Shown here one piece after another: positions 1-14,843 of a stretch of DNA of 56,761 nucleotides (the first letter of the stretch is position 1; each line of letters opens with the position of its first letter). Origin of the DNA: Dipetalonema caudispina (lineage: Eukaryota > Nematoda > Chromadorea > Rhabditida > Onchocercidae); NCBI GenBank assembly GCA_013365325.1, contig JABVXV010000370.1, positions 1 to 56,761 on the forward strand. The letters are read 5' to 3'. The notes below the pieces were generated by a model, which searched no databases, was not told the DNA's origin, and worked only from the letters and a program-made list of their open reading frames with translations. Position numbers and translations under genes: made by a program.

Positions 1-190
<190 letters not shown>

Positions 191-2534
191 GTTTACTGAA
201 TCATAATTAGATCATTAAACTGTTCCAATTTTTTTGTGATAGGGAAATCGCTTCAATAATTATTAATAGAAATTGCAATAATATAATCGTATTTTTAATA
301 ACAACAATGTAATTCTAACAATACAATTGTAATTGTAACATTGTGAATAATATACAATATAAGCGATCAAAAAAATTATTGGTTATAATTTAAAATATTT
401 TTAAATCAAATATTATTTGATGTAATAATTTTGATATGATAATCTTTTCCACAGTATTCGGAACTCATTAATTCAGCTAATTGTTCATATAATACGACTA
501 AAACTCTATGAAAATTAACATCATTACATGAATATATTTCAGGCTTTTCTTATAATTATTCTACATATTACCTCGTGAAATTAAAAATTTAAATATGCTC
601 AAATCACATTATGATAATTTTGTTTTAATATTTTTAAAATCATGAAAACCTTATCAAAACAAACCTTTGGTAAGTGATAAAATCCAAAACAGTAGTAACT
701 GCTTAATCAACGACGATATCATTCGATAGAATTTTCCGATCCGGTAAAGTTTAAATATTTTCCGATCGTTCAGGAAGACAAAATACCTGACGATAAATTA
801 AAAAAGGAAAAGAGAAACAAGTTCAGCTTACTGAGAACAGATGTATGAAAAGAAGATGACTTGAATTTAACAGCAATTATAATAATAATTATGATAGCAA
901 TAGTGATAATGATAATGATAATAATGATGTAACTTTCTGGTATTAGGAAAATGGATGATAACACGATCGTTAACTGAAAATGGTTGCTTTTGGGTTAGGA
1001 TAGATGGATTAAAATTTTCAAGAATTTTGGAAAGACAATTGGGTCACAGTTCACAATCATTAGGACAAAAGAAAGGAATGATGATTGCTCGTTTGAAAAT
1101 ATAGTTGTAAATGTTAAGAAACAGATGATGAAGAAAGAAGAGAAGATGAAAAATGAAGATGAAAAGAGACGGGTTGAAATAATTTTGATACAAATATGGA
1201 ATAGAAAGATTAAAATTTTTCGGGGTAAAGTAGATGGATAGAAATTGAGCCATTTCGTTCCATCTTCACCTCTTTTCAATTGACCCTCTCCCCTCTACCT
1301 CTTAATCACACCTGTTCTTCCACTCTCCCTCCGAACATTTCATTTCTCACTTTATTTCCTTTCTTCCTTCCTTCCTACCTTTCTTCCTTCTTTCCTTACT
1401 GACTTAATTATTTACTTACTTACTTACTTCCTTCCTTCCTTATCTCTTTACACTCTTTTCCTACAATGTAATAATCAACGATATCCTAAAATTGTCACCA
1501 AACAAATCTTTTGTCTAAATTTATTGGCTATAATTCCTATACTCTTTAAAAAGTTTTCATCATTTCATTTCATTTCATAGATTCACTTTTTTAATCCCAC
1601 TTTCCTTCCTTCTCTTCCACTTCCCTATCCTATTCCATTCCATACAAAATTTACAAAATGAATGAAAAGAGAGTGTGATCAAAAGTTCGAAGCATTGATG
1701 ATGGAAGAATTTTACCATTTAATATCCCTTCAAATCCCTTAAATTTACTTGAAAATTATATCAATTTGATCCATTTCTCAATTATTTCCTTTTGAACACA
1801 ACTTTATCAGTGTATTGAGGAAATTATTGAATAAAAGCAATTAATCATCATTTCTTACCGTAATAGTTAATATCAATTTCAATGTTAATTTCAACGTGAA
1901 CATCAACGTCGTACAGTGCATAATTTATTTATCAAGCAAGATAAAAAAGAATATAATTTATGAATGCTTCTGAAATCCTGAAATAACTCCTCTCTGCAAT
2001 GTAAAATTTAATGTATTATTTTCAGGAGTTTATTTGCATTAAATATTTTTTAATTTTAAAATCTTTGAAAATTTCGAAATTCACATATATTCATGTAATT
2101 ATTTTTTATTTTCTGAATCAAATAAGTATTCTTTTGTACAATAACACAAATATTTGTTCAAAATTTATTCAGTATTTGAAATTTAATGGTCACTTCCACA
2201 CTTAAATACACAATATAATATCTATTGAATTACAAGCAAATTTCAACGTTCATGTGAAAGTAATAATTACATCAAATTATCAAGTACCAAAGATATTCAT
2301 GCATTGTTCAATCACAGCACAGCAATGAAACAAATCCATCAGTATGTGATCGTTTTTTTTTTTTGCTTTATTTATTAATAATTTTAAAATAAAGAAACAA
2401 AGAGCGACAGCTTTTCCAAATAAAGCGACTAATAGAAAGTTAAATGATGATCATATACGAATAAAGTAATTAAATATAAAAAAAAATGGATTAAAAAAAA
2501 TTTCGTTCTCTCACTTTCACAACTGTTTTTTTTC
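191..2534. other. gene-free AT-rich DNA
   Basis: I see no exon with splice signals or protein-like composition on either strand. It holds a pyrimidine microsatellite around 1330-1445 and otherwise AT-rich unique sequence. Short open frames here are low-complexity (Ile, Ser and Phe runs) and look like chance. Confidence 0.6.
1329..1445. repeat. pyrimidine microsatellite (CTTC / TTAC)n
   Basis: An almost pure pyrimidine tract of CTTC and TTCC units is followed by about five TTAC units and then CTTC again. It is an imperfect tetranucleotide array. Confidence 0.85.
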
Positions 2535-2540
2535 TTTATT
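2535..2540 (-). terminator. polyadenylation signal AATAAA of the TSP1-domain gene
   Basis: TTTATT on the plus strand reads AATAAA on the minus strand, about 40 nt past the stop codon that ends at 2578. That is the normal distance and supports 2578 as the true 3' end of the coding region. Confidence 0.6.
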
Positions 2541-2577
2541 ACTTCCAAAAATTAATTTTTAAAATTTAGGAATTATT

Positions 2578-3171
2578 TCAATTACGATGTGCTTCGATCA
2601 CTTTAATTGGTTCAGGATTAATCTTTGGCCGCTTCAAATAGGTTGCTGTGATTTCCTCTTCGATCGTAAATGGATTTGGATCTTTTAACTTTTGATCTTT
2701 ATTTTTATTCATGTTTGGTAGGAAACAAAATTGTCGTTCGGTTTCTACCTTCTTCATTTCACAAAGCATTGATAAAGAATCATTAACTATTAAATTATCA
2801 GTAAAGTTAATATTACTACTGATAGTATCATTAGTAATTTCAGATGATACACATGAACGAAATCGTGTACGTTCACCATTCCTACATCCAGTCCAATTAC
2901 TCCATTCTTGCCAATTTGATGACTTCATCAAATCTACAAGTTAAACAATTAATATTATTCTGCTTATTAATTTCATGACTTTTTCATTTTTTCAAATTAA
3001 GTATTAAAATTTAATACTTTACAATTTCCACTGTATGATAATTTGCAGACCATATATATATTTATATACACGTATATATTAATTTAATAACCAAAAGATT
3101 AGTGGCAAACTTAACAGAAACGAAGAGTATATAAATGAATTTTTCAATAATTAGTTAAAAATTTTTATTCT

Positions 3172-3208
<37 letters not shown>

Positions 3209-6200
3209 GAGCGTATAAAAGTAAAACTGATAAAAATAACATTGGCATTGGTAAATTTATTCAAAACCAAAGGATGCAAATTAAAAGGATCGAAATTAAA
3301 AAAGGAATATTTCTCTTAGACATTCATTAATTTCAAACTTATTTAAGCTGCCGCTTATTACATTCAAATTTTGTGAAGTAAAAAAGTTCTCTCGACTATA
3401 CATATATCTTTTTAAGCAATAAAATTTGTTTCATAACTTTTTTCGTTTTTTCATTTTTTTGCATTTTTTATTAATTAAAAAAGATAATTATTATAAACAA
3501 ATTAACCCACCATAGAAGTTGTTTGCAATTGAATGCAAACGAATATTAGAGGAAAAAAGTTTAATTTGCAAGTAACTGCATAGAAAATTCATTTGATTAT
3601 AAATAATGTCTGATGAACAGGTAAAGTTTGAAAAGAAAATTATATAATTTTTTCACTGTGTATTCAAAATTTTTCTTTTTGTTTTGCTCGTAAATTGTTG
3701 CAAATTTGAAAATGTTATTTTTTACAAAATTTAAAAGACGAAAAAATAACAAAAACTATCCGTTTACATTAAATAGATCTTAGAAATTCAGCACCGTTAA
3801 TCAACCAAAGATTTCAATCAATTTTAAGTTTTTTTTTTATTGATATTCCCATCATCGATTAATTAATAATTTTCTGCGATTTCCAACAATGCTTACTTTT
3901 ATATTCTTCGATTAACTATTTTCTCCAATTTATTACATATGTTTATTTAAACCCTTAAGTTTCAAGTTTATTTCAGTTACAAATTGTGTTATTTCTCAAT
4001 AAAAATCAAATCAAAAGAAAAACTTTTTTCTGTTAATGATTTAAATTATTTGACAATTTTCACTACGATACCATCATCTAATATATTGCCATCCTTACCA
4101 TTCAAAAAAAAAAAAAAATTATAGTTAATTAAAAGAAAAAACTACTTTTATTACCTGTTCTGATTATTTAATACTGTAATTTTAACAATAATTCGCTTCA
4201 AACAACGAGACAAAAAATGATGGAAAAGTAAAAAGTAAAACGAAAAAAAGTCGAAAATTCATTACCAGTGAATGTTTCCATTTATTTAGAATGCTGCAAC
4301 GAATTCACAATAAAGTATTAATTCTTCGCTCAAAAAAATGAAAAATAAAAAAAAATTAGGAAAAAAACTATCTTTCGATGCTTTTTCCATGAATAAATGA
4401 ATTCGAAAGATAATCGATACAAATATTTGTCTAACATTTCAACATTATTTAAATTGTTAAACTTTTCCATATCTTATTTCAGTTATTTACAAGGGTAGTA
4501 AAATTTTGGAAAAGATAGGTAAAATTTTGAAATTTGACTTCTCTCCCCAATCCTCTTATCCATGCAAAAACAATGTTTTATTAATGACAATTATTAGAGT
4601 AAAAGAAAAGAAATCATAGAACTTCTAACTTTTATTTTTCAATCAAATTGGTCGAAATGGAATAGAATAAAACAATTTTTTACGGAAGGAAATGCAATTT
4701 TCAAATTTCGTTTTAATAACTTTATTTTTTTCAGTATATATTTGATTCTAAACGGTTTGATCGCCTTATCATTATTCCTTTCTTTCTCGCCAGTTTCCAA
4801 CAATTTGAAAAAACATTTTTTTTTTTTTTTATAAAATAAAATTATTTGATAAATGAGCGATGAAGAAATAAAATATTTTTTATCAGCTAAAATTAATAAT
4901 TAGAAACAAATTTAACTTGATGTTTCGTATCTATCTATTTTCCTTTTCTTTTGACTACTTTTCCTTGTAAAAAGTTTGTCAAAATCAAATTTAATTGACT
5001 TGTTAAAATAAGAGCTGGATAGCATTGCTCATTTTTTATAAATTCACCGTTTTAATTGCTGCAGAATTTCATTAGTTTCATCGACAATTTTCTTCCCTTC
5101 TTTTTTTTTAGTTTTATTTTTTGTTTACTAAAGAATTTTCGTGGATTTACATTAAAATAACATTCATAAATGAAAGTTTAAACTTCTTTGTCACACCCAA
5201 TTTGCTCAAAATTTGATTGAATTGTGTTAAATACAACAACACCTCTCCTTTTCCTGCTTTTTTTACTTCATTTTTATTATGAGTGTGAAAACGATATTTC
5301 TAATTAGTAATTTATTTTCCTGTTTTTTGAAAACTTCCTTGAAATTTCATCTTTTTTCTTTCTTTTTTATTTTTCAAAAGTAAATAAATTTATCCTCTTA
5401 TCCTTATATTTAGGACATTTGTAATTTTTAGTTTTATTCATTTTCTCTTTTTTTAAATTTTTTTTGCAGAAAAATGGAAAGATGACATATTAAATTTTAA
5501 ACCTAATTTCTTCCCTTGTCACTTTTGACTTTTCAAAACGACCGCCTTAATTTCAGGAAAGATTTCCAGCAAAATGTTTTATTAACATTTTTCATTGATT
5601 TACGTTTCTGATATGACATGCAAAATACAGCAAAGAATCGCTGGAAAAGTTAATTGTTCCAGAAATAACTAAACTAATTTCAAATTGTTAATAATTATCG
5701 AACTTGCCTATAAATAATTAAAATGAGATAATTTGATAGAAATGTCGTTACTAAGCGATAATTTCCTGAAATTTCAATAAAAGCTGTTAAATACTACAAT
5801 AGTATAGAATTAATATTAATTCTATATAACCTTTTCTTTTCATATAATATTGTTCTAATAGTTTCTTCAAAAAATGTTTTTTAATAACTTTTCAACAAAT
5901 TTTTTCTTCAAAAATACTTTTTAATAATTAAGGAAAAAATGTAATATCTTTTCTAAGTATTAGAGAATATTTTTGAAAAAAAACTTCATTTTTCAGTAAT
6001 AAATTGAGATTGCGTGCAAATTTTTTATTAAATTTTAAAAATTACAAAACATTTATTTTTTCTAAACACATTTTATTTAAAACGAAAATATTCGACGGTA
6101 TGAGACAATAATTAATGCAATATTTGCATGATAAATTTTCGATTTAAAATGAATTAAAATTTTACGGAATTTTTTTTTTTTTTGATAACTAAATATTCAC

Positions 6201-9200
6201 CTTGTTTTTCCATTCTTTTTTTTTTTTGTTTTATATTTTCCCTAAAAATTGAAAATATGCGATGATGTAAAGCAAATAATTTGATGAAAACGACGGAATT
6301 ATTTGCTATAAATTCAATTATTTAATTACTTCGTTGTTTTTATCGATTCTTTTTCATTCATTAAATGTATGTTCAATGTTATTAAATTAAGCTATCCAAT
6401 ATTCTTTGATTTATTGCTTCGTATTAAATTCATTCAACATATATTTGGAAATAAAAATAACTTTTTATTACTTTTTAAGCTCGATAAAATGTTTCACATT
6501 CTTATTTCTATCATAGCTTTTATTTATTGTCATTTCATCTCTTTTGTCTCATTTTTATTTGAAATCATTCATTTAAATGATTTAATTACCATCAAAAATA
6601 TTATGTATTAAAATATGAAATTTTTTAATAGAAATATAGAAATGAAAAAGTAAAGTTCTTTTTTTATAGTCATTGTTATTTAGTTTTTATTATCGTTAAC
6701 TATTTCATCTCTATCATTATTTTCTCTTGCATATTTTATCATCATTTCTATGCTAATCATTATTATGATTAAGGGAAAAAATTTCTTAATCACTAATTTT
6801 TATTAACACTTTTTTCCTCATCTCTAATATTATTTTTCATTGCTAATTCTTACTGCTATTTTTGTTTCATCACTTCTATTATTATTTATTACAGCTATAT
6901 TTATCACCATTATCACTATCAGCATAATTAATCCATATTTTCGAAATATTCCTACATATATTGTCAATGTTAACCGGTTTTTTTACTTCGGGTACTTTTA
7001 ATTTTTTATTTCTTCCACTTACACTAAATTCATTTATCATTATCATTCTATTATCATCCCATCTACAATCATCAATTAATGATGCATGACATTCATATTT
7101 ATTCTTAACTATATACAATTTATTTATTTATTTATTTGTTTGCTTTCTTTTCCCTCTCTCCTCTCCTCTCTCTCCATCTCTCTCCCCTATGCTAATAATG
7201 GAAATATTTTGTTATTTTATTTTCAAATATTTTGTATTGCCATATGCTAGATGTGAAATATTGTATAAAATACCGCATATCTATTGTAAAAAAAATCAAT
7301 AATAATTTCATAAATTTTTTCAAATTTTAATTTTGATAAGATTCTGTTTGTAAAAACTTTTCCAAATTATGCTAATGTTGCATGCAATAAGCTTTTTCAA
7401 AATTTTCAATTATCGATTTATTTTTTTCTTTGACTTTTTTTTAATTTAACATGTTGACAGATAAGAGATAAGCTAACACATAAGCTAATTAGGTAAGAAA
7501 ATGACAAGTCTATCAATGTTATGGTAGTAAATATGCTTTAGGAAGATTTATACAGTGATAGTAGTTATGATTTGGATAATTGCTCACTGATAATAATTAA
7601 TAATCCATCGTTAAGCTACCGAAATAAAAATTTGAATGAAAAGCTATAATTGCGATAACAAAAAATCAAAAATTGATCAGACAAATGATTCTTTGTTTTT
7701 TCATTTTTCTCATTATTATGAGGTTTTTTTTTTCATTATTTTGAATTAAATTTTAATATCATAGTGGCTTACTGAGTTTTTCACTGACTTGTTGAAATGG
7801 TTCCGAACTTGTAAGAGGTGAATATGTTCCGATCACGCGATTTTGCGTCGCGTTTTTGTCGCTTTTCTAAAATAATAAAAAATTCCCATACTTTTGCACA
7901 TTGAATTGTTCGCAAATGTATTTAAATTTCTTATAACATACACATTTGACTAATTAAATTTTCAGCAAAAAAAAAAAATCTTTTAGCATTTATCCATCGA
8001 ATAAGTTATTGCACACTTTCTTATGTAATTATTACGCAAAAGAAAGAATGGAAATGTAATAGAATATATTTTTTATACAATAATTTTATTAGTAAATATT
8101 ATCATATATTCCATTATTTTCTGCATTCATAACGGATAAAATTTTGTTGAAATACCATTACTAAGTATTTTTGTCGTTAAGTAAATCATAATTATTCATC
8201 ATTAATCGAATCACTTTCTATTATCGAATATCCCTTTTAATGAATAAACTATATTTCATTATTAATCGAATAAATTCTATTATTAAGTGTTTTTATTAAT
8301 GAATAAATTGTCAGAGAAATGTTAACAAATACTGTACAATTTATAAAAAAGTATGTTTAGATTATTTTGTATTAAATGAATTCTTTTAATGGTATTGTTT
8401 ATATAATTTAATTTACATTTGAATATGATTCTGTCAAAGATATTTTCGCTGATACTTATCGCTTGTTAATTGTTAAATTTAGCAGTCTTTTTCATGCTAA
8501 TTTTTTTGAACTCTTAACCTTTTCAACAATTTTTACTTCAATTTTTGAACAAATTCCAAAATTACTTCCAAGCTACTTATAACATAAAAATTTAAATGTA
8601 TGATGCATATAAATGTAAATAATCTTAAGAAACATATAATTTATGCATGAATATATGTTATACACATAAATATAAATATTCCTAAGAAATTTGAAATCGA
8701 AATTCTAAGAATAAAAAAAATTTCATTTCATGCATGCGTTGTTAACTTATGTATGGTTTTGAGAAAAAAGAAAATATGCTTATTGGAAACGCTGAAAGTT
8801 ATTTTAGCTTATCAAACAGTTTTTAAAATAATATTTCCGACATTTTAAGGTGAAATTTTGTCATTTAATCTGAGCTAATAAAATCTATGGAATTTTAAAA
8901 TGATCATAATCGCATAACATTATTAACAATCAGATTTACCGTAATATATCGGAAATTCATGCCGTATTTTATTGAAATGAGTTGGAATTATTTATGAAAA
9001 ATAGATTTACATTTCATGCTTAACTAACATTTGTTATGCATAAATTGCTAAATTGAAAAAAAAAAAAATATGCATAGCTTAAGATTTTTACAAATATCCT
9101 TGTCGTTTATAAAACTATTCTAGCACTTCATTATTATTATTAGGTTTTTGACCGGATGAATTAGATAGATTATTGGAAGTAAAAAATACATCTACAACAT

Positions 9201-11516
9201 AACTTTTCCGTAACCCAAATTTTCTAACGTTAGATTAATTTGTCAGGCTTGACTGTCTGAACATAAACTGTCTAAAAAGCATTTAATTTAATTAATGATC
9301 GAAATTAAATATTCGCCAAAGTTAAACGAAGCAAAAAAGAGGAACAGTAAGATTCTCTAAAATCTTTGCATAATACAATAATTATAAATCGAAATTTATA
9401 CATGTTTACAAGGCTTTAACAAATCTTTTTTTTTTGTGATCAATAATTAAATGACTCAAATCATTGTGTTAAAAAATTGTATTAACTTCAAAATACCAGA
9501 AGAAAGAGAAAGCAAAAAAGATAAAATTATCGTTTCAATTTCTTCAAATAATTTCATCCATTAAATAGCAAATAAAAGATTTTGTCATAATCTTAATCGA
9601 AAAAACAAACGAGAGAAAAGAAATATAGCTTTCTTGCTAAATCAATGATTTTTTTTTTTAAAAAAAAAGTCAATTTTTCCAATAATTTTAAATTCATTGT
9701 TTAATCATCGATATTTTTTATTTCAGTTTGTCTGTTTGTAAATTTACACTTTACCCATCATTTTACCCATTCATCGATTACTTCCTTTACTTTTTTTATC
9801 TTTATAGTTGAAGCGCATTCATTACATTTGTAATTTTATTTTGAAATGTTTTCATTTACGAATGAACAAGTTCTTAATTTTTGTTTTTCTAGGAATGTTA
9901 AAAAAAATAGATAAAAATAGAGGGATGAAGGAAGTTAAGGAGAAAGGATTTTTTAAAAGAATAGGACTTTTCAAAAAAAAAAAATGGCATTCGAAAAAGG
10001 AAGTGCGAAAAAAAAAAAAAAATGTTCCAGTTTTTATCAAATTGTTGTCCCTCTATTAACTATTTTTTTCCTCAATAAAATTGCTAACAAAAAAAAAAAG
10101 AAAATTTATGTTATAAGTACTATAATTTTCTTTCACATATAATAACTTGAAATCATAAATAAAAAATAACAAAAAAAAAAAAAAGGAAGAAAGAAAAAAA
10201 TTGCTTTATGGTAATGAATTTTTTAAACAATTCGAAATCAATTAGTTGTATTTAACGATGTATTTAAACACATAAAGTTTGTCCTGATTATGCATAATGT
10301 AATGATTAAATAGAATTAAGAAGTTTGAGCAAAAAAAGAAAAAAAAAATGAATTGATTATTTGTCTGAAAAAAATGATTTACACACATATACATATAAGG
10401 TAACTAATGGATTTGCTATAATATTTATAATGACTGTATGATAATTATCACAATAATTATTTATAATGACTACTATTAGAGTAAGTATATGAATATAAAA
10501 ATACGTTGTTGGCTGTCATAAATTTAGTACATATTAATTTGAAATTTAATAATGAAAAAATTAGCCTCTCAGTCATATAAACACTGTATTACGAATAAAA
10601 TTAAATTTTATTAACTATTTAATTTCATTGCTAATCAACTAAAAAATGTTAGCAACCGGGAATATAATTAAATTCTTATCCGTTGAGACTGGATCAAGTC
10701 TTATATCAAGAAAAATCGAATTAGTTATCAGAAAAGATGAAAAGGGACTGGAAAAAATGGAATAGGAATTGATGCAAAAATGTGTGATCAAAGAAAAATT
10801 ATTAATAAACTTCCATCAACTTCTTAAAATTAATGAAATTAAAATTTAGAAAAGTTCAATAGCAATCAAAAACTTACGTTAGTATCACTGATGATTTCTA
10901 CTGATGAATTTGTTGCCGATGAATGAGCTAAAATTATAAGACTGATTAATTAATTTTTAGTGGAGTGTTAGAAGTTAAAGGAATTAAAATATGATAAAAT
11001 AATACTAAAAAATTGGATGCTTGACAAAATCAAAATCTGTAAAACAATTATGGCCACACTAGTAAAGTAATCATATTTAAATTACTGAAATCTGTATTAA
11101 GTTATCATATATCTCTTGAATTTCTTATTACTGATGTCATTATGAACAGCCATCCTTATCACTATCACTAAACTCAATTTGTAATGATTAAGGTATGAAA
11201 AAGAAATTTGCAATGATAATAGTATAAAAAATTATGTTTTTATTACTCACCATTATCTCATTAATTTTCCTATTATTGCTGTTATCTTTAAATATAATTT
11301 TTATCATCAGCAATTTCGTCCTTATCGTTATCATTATCACTTTCCATCCTGCTACTATTTCCACCTTTTTTTGTAAAATTTTCTTCTATTTGAGTTAAAT
11401 CATGTTTGGAAAAAAGAAATTGATTTTGGTTAGAAAAAAGAAATTCATCCGTTTCTTCTTCCTCTTGATAGGATATCGAAAATGAAATTCTAGAACAACT
11501 GTATGGATAAAACAAT

Positions 11517-11554
<38 letters not shown>

Positions 11555-14500
11555 GGACGTATTCACTTTCCGGAATATTTCCGACATGGAGCTTTTCGAA
11601 AGAAAACATTATAAAGATATGAATATATATGTAAATCCATAAATAATTTTGCTTATCTTGGAATATTTTTAATATCAATCTTTTGAGAGAAAAAACGGAA
11701 GATTAGGTGAAGAAAAAAGATGGAGGAGAAATGCAATTAATTCGATGCCTTTTTTTCCTGCTTGTTTAATTATCAAATATTAATTGCATTCAAAAATTCA
11801 TATTCCAATTTTTCAATTAAAAATGATAACATTTGAAGAAGTGATAAGCATAACTGATAATGTAATCCATTAAGTTAACACAACTAATTATTAGAATTAT
11901 CAAATAGTAAAGTTGTTGTATTGTTTATAAATAATTCTTCCTTCCTTTACCGCTTTTTCGCTCTTTCCTTTTTCTATCATTACTGAAATTACCAAAAACT
12001 CAAACATAAGTATTTTTTTAAATTATTAAAGTTTATTAAGATCAACTAGAAAAAACTTTTTTCTTTAAAATTTTAAAAGACATATGTTTTTATCTTAATC
12101 TTAATTATCATTATCTTCACTTTCTTCCTCCTTTTCTTCTCTACCTTTTGAACAGGTTACATTTTATGAAAAGAATTCCTTGCACTTCATTTATCTGAGA
12201 AATATTGAAAGAAAAAAAAAAGGAAAAGCTTTTTATTTCTTATATTTCTTTAGTATTTGAGAAGAAGCATTTTTATACTTAATGGTACATTTAAGCAACT
12301 TCAACCTATCCTAACGATCGTCTCATTCTATTTGATCAAATTTAATTAATCTTTTATTTTATTTTATTAATAATTTTTGTCTGTCACAATTTTCATTCCT
12401 TTCATTTTTATCGCACATATTTATATGAAATACTCATAATTAGCACTAATGTCAATTAATAATATATAACACATCTTTGAAGGTTTTATTTTATTTTCTA
12501 TTCTATTTCTTTCGCTTTTTTGAATTTTTCATTCATACACTTATATTAATTAAAATATCCCTCTTTTTTTTGCTTTTTTTTTTTGAAAATTAAGAGAAAA
12601 AAAATTATTCGTTTTTTATGTATCAAGCAAATTAGCTGCTTACTTCCTCTTTTTTAAAATTACAAAAAAATTGAAAGATTATTTTGCTAATATCTTACTG
12701 CTCTTATAGTCCACTTTAATACTTTATTAGTATTCGATTAGCAAATTAATCATTTTATCTTACTTTTTTCAACCTAATTTTGTCTTATACATTCATTGCT
12801 AACATTTCAATTATAGCTCGAACTATTTTGTACTTTACGCATTTTTCATTTCACTTACAATTTTATGAATTTTTTTAAAGAGATATTTTTTGAAAATTTT
12901 TTCAGCTAACAAGAAACTTTTATTATATCAATAAGCAAAGTAAACATTTTTCTATTATTTCTAATGGAAAAATGTGTTCATTCATTTATCTATTTAATTA
13001 AAAAGTTAAAATGTATTCCCCTCTTCGTGCCAGAAATAAGTGAATGAACCTAAGGTAGAAAGGATTTTCACCATTTTTACTAAAAAAAGAAAAAAATTTG
13101 TAAATTCTTTAATGATAATATTTTATATGCGAAAATTAATTCATTTATTATTACTACTGTTTTCTTCATTTTTATATTTATTTTCACATCGCTTACTGTC
13201 ATTAATTAAAGTCAGAAATTTCTAAAAATAGTTGAAAAATTTTTCATAAATATGCAATACCAACATGAATGCTTTTTTTATAACACAATGTAAATTTAAG
13301 TTATTTAATTTTCGAATTATTTTTTGAGATTAAATGTGATAAAAAGTTCAGCTTTTCTAATATCCTTTTCAATATATTTAAAAATCAAATAATAAATTTA
13401 TAGAAAAGAAATGCTCGCATTTCATGGAAAATTTCATTTTCTTTCTTAGCTGCTAAATTTCCATAAATTCATTATTTTATTTTTAAATATATTAAAAACG
13501 ATATTAAAAAAAACTGGACTTTTCATCATATTTAATCTCAAAAAATAATTTGAAAGAAACAAAAAAGAAAAAGAGGCGAAGAAGCTTTATAAATAGAAGC
13601 AAACGTTGATTTTTTAACATTCTGTATGAAAATTGTTTAATCTTTGGAAAACTTTGATCTTAAACCTTTTGACTTAATCTTCCTATATTGTCTGTAAGAA
13701 ATCATTGATAAATTAGTTTTATTCATCATTTTTTTTATAAGATTCGAAAAAGCTAGAACAGTAATTTATTAATTCTTTAAAAATTCAAAAAAGAAAAAGA
13801 AAAATGATAGTTCGATGATTAATATTCAATTAGCAATTCGATCTAGCAAGTGATAAATATATTTTCTGCAAAGAAATGATGTAAAATGATGAAGGATTTA
13901 ATTTTCTACCACCTATTCCTGTCGTTTTTTCTACTCTCCTCTCCTATATCTATATCTATTCCTATTTCAATTTCCTGTTGCAATTTCAGTTTTCATTTTG
14001 TGTATTCGTATTCTCAATTATTACCCTTCCTCTTTAGCTTACGTCATTTTGCATGTTTGTATGTGTTGGAACTTCCTTAAAATCCTCAATTGACTTCAAT
14101 TCTTTTATTGAACAGAAATCTTTTTCCATCAGAATGAAATCTTTTTTTTTCTACTTCAACTATATTTTCATTTCCTTCTTAATTCACTTTTCCCATTAAA
14201 ACAACAATTTTAGCTACTGCAAATATAACAAAACATTTCATTTTAAATCTTTTTTCAAAATAAAAAATTTCTAAAGCTTAAAATTGCTTTTTTTTTAAAA
14301 AAAAAAACCTCAGTATTTTATAAAATTATATGTTTTTTCAATTGCTATACATTTAATAGAGAAGTATAAAAAAAAAACTGATAAGAAGAATTAAGATTGA
14401 TTCAGATAAGTTAATAAGAATAAATCTGAGTGTATAATTAGTAGGAGTTAAAATAGCTATTAACTGTTTCAAACTTTTTCTCTTTGTTTCGATTCATGTT

Positions 14501-14819
14501 GAAAGATTTTATCAAAATGCATTTCTCTCTTACTTCCATACCACCATCAAATTAACATTGTACATTTTTAAACTCTAAGAAAGGAAATTATTTTTTGCAT
14601 AGATTAAAATAAAAAAATTATTCATTAAAAGTAAATAAATTATCGATTACCTGTATATATGATAAAGAAAGCGATGATAATATGTGCCATCGTAAGAATA
14701 ATTGCTGTCAATATAGCAACGACAAGGTCAAAATGATAATTATGCTGTGACTGATAGACTGACCAAATGGACGTTACGATGGACGAATTAATAATAATAT
14801 TTACATCAAATGGTTCCAT
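2578..14819 (-). CDS. small single-pass membrane protein with one thrombospondin type-1 domain
   Basis: Model of four minus-strand exons: 14819-14651, 10927-10878, 7866-7773, 2933-2578 (669 nt, 222 aa). Splice phases agree at every junction (1, 0, 1), and the donors read GTAATC, GTAAGT and GTAAGC. Exon 1 has an ATG ten bases after a TTTCAG site. Residues 1-31 look soluble, about 32-56 form a hydrophobic membrane span, and about 57-110 are a Ser/Thr/Asn-rich linker with N-glycosylation sequons. The last exon carries a TSP1 domain: W112-x2-W115-x2-W118-T-x-C121, the basic strand ending in C132, then C162 and C174. It ends in a Lys/Pro-rich tail. Only four domain cysteines are visible, whereas six is usual. 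TSP1 domains are normally extracellular or lumenal, so a type II topology is inferred. I do not recognise a named orthologue. The domain is clear. The two small middle exons rest on phase and splice signals and need transcript proof. Introns are 3.7, 3.0 and 4.8 kb, far longer than in the genes on the right. Confidence 0.72.
3173..3202. repeat. T30 homopolymer in an intron
   Basis: An uninterrupted run of about 30 T lies inside the last intron of the TSP1-domain gene, one of many long T or A runs in the window. Confidence 0.95.
5804..5825. repeat. 22-bp perfect palindrome
   Basis: A perfect self-complementary sequence with half-site ATAGAATTAAT and no loop, inside an intron of the TSP1-domain gene. 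AT-rich palindromes also arise by chance, so function is not implied. Confidence 0.8.
7137..7190. repeat. CT-rich tract in an intron
   Basis: A near-pure pyrimidine stretch of CTCTC and TCCCT units within the last intron of the TSP1-domain gene. Confidence 0.8.
8195..8311. repeat. degenerate tandem duplication, about 60-bp unit
   Basis: Two adjacent diverged copies with period about 60. Both contain a TTCATYATTAATCGAA block followed by a TTAATGAATAAA block. They lie inside an intron of the TSP1-domain gene. Confidence 0.7.
11519..11552. repeat. A34 homopolymer in an intron
   Basis: About 34 consecutive A. Overlapping open frames translate it as poly-Phe and are not credible coding. Confidence 0.95.
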
Positions 14820-14828
14820 TATCTCTTG

Positions 14829-14833
14829 TCTGA
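14829..14833 (-). promoter_or_regulatory. splice acceptor just upstream of the start codon (probable trans-splice site)
   Basis: The minus strand reads GAGTATTTCAG immediately followed by a ten-base leader and the ATG at 14819. A strong acceptor with no coding exon before it fits a spliced-leader addition site. A cis-spliced 5' UTR exon is the alternative. Confidence 0.5.
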
Positions 14834-14843
14834 AATACTCTGA

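Noticed and set aside
6882..7118. Minus-strand 78-codon frame with acceptor-like and GTAAGT donor-like signals, inside the TSP1-domain gene
   Set aside because: Its possible exon phases (2-nt start, phase 0 end) do not fit between the neighbouring exons, and the sequence is largely GATAAT/GATGAT low-complexity.
11288..11678. Frames containing poly-Phe
   Set aside because: They are generated by the A34 homopolymer read on the minus strand.
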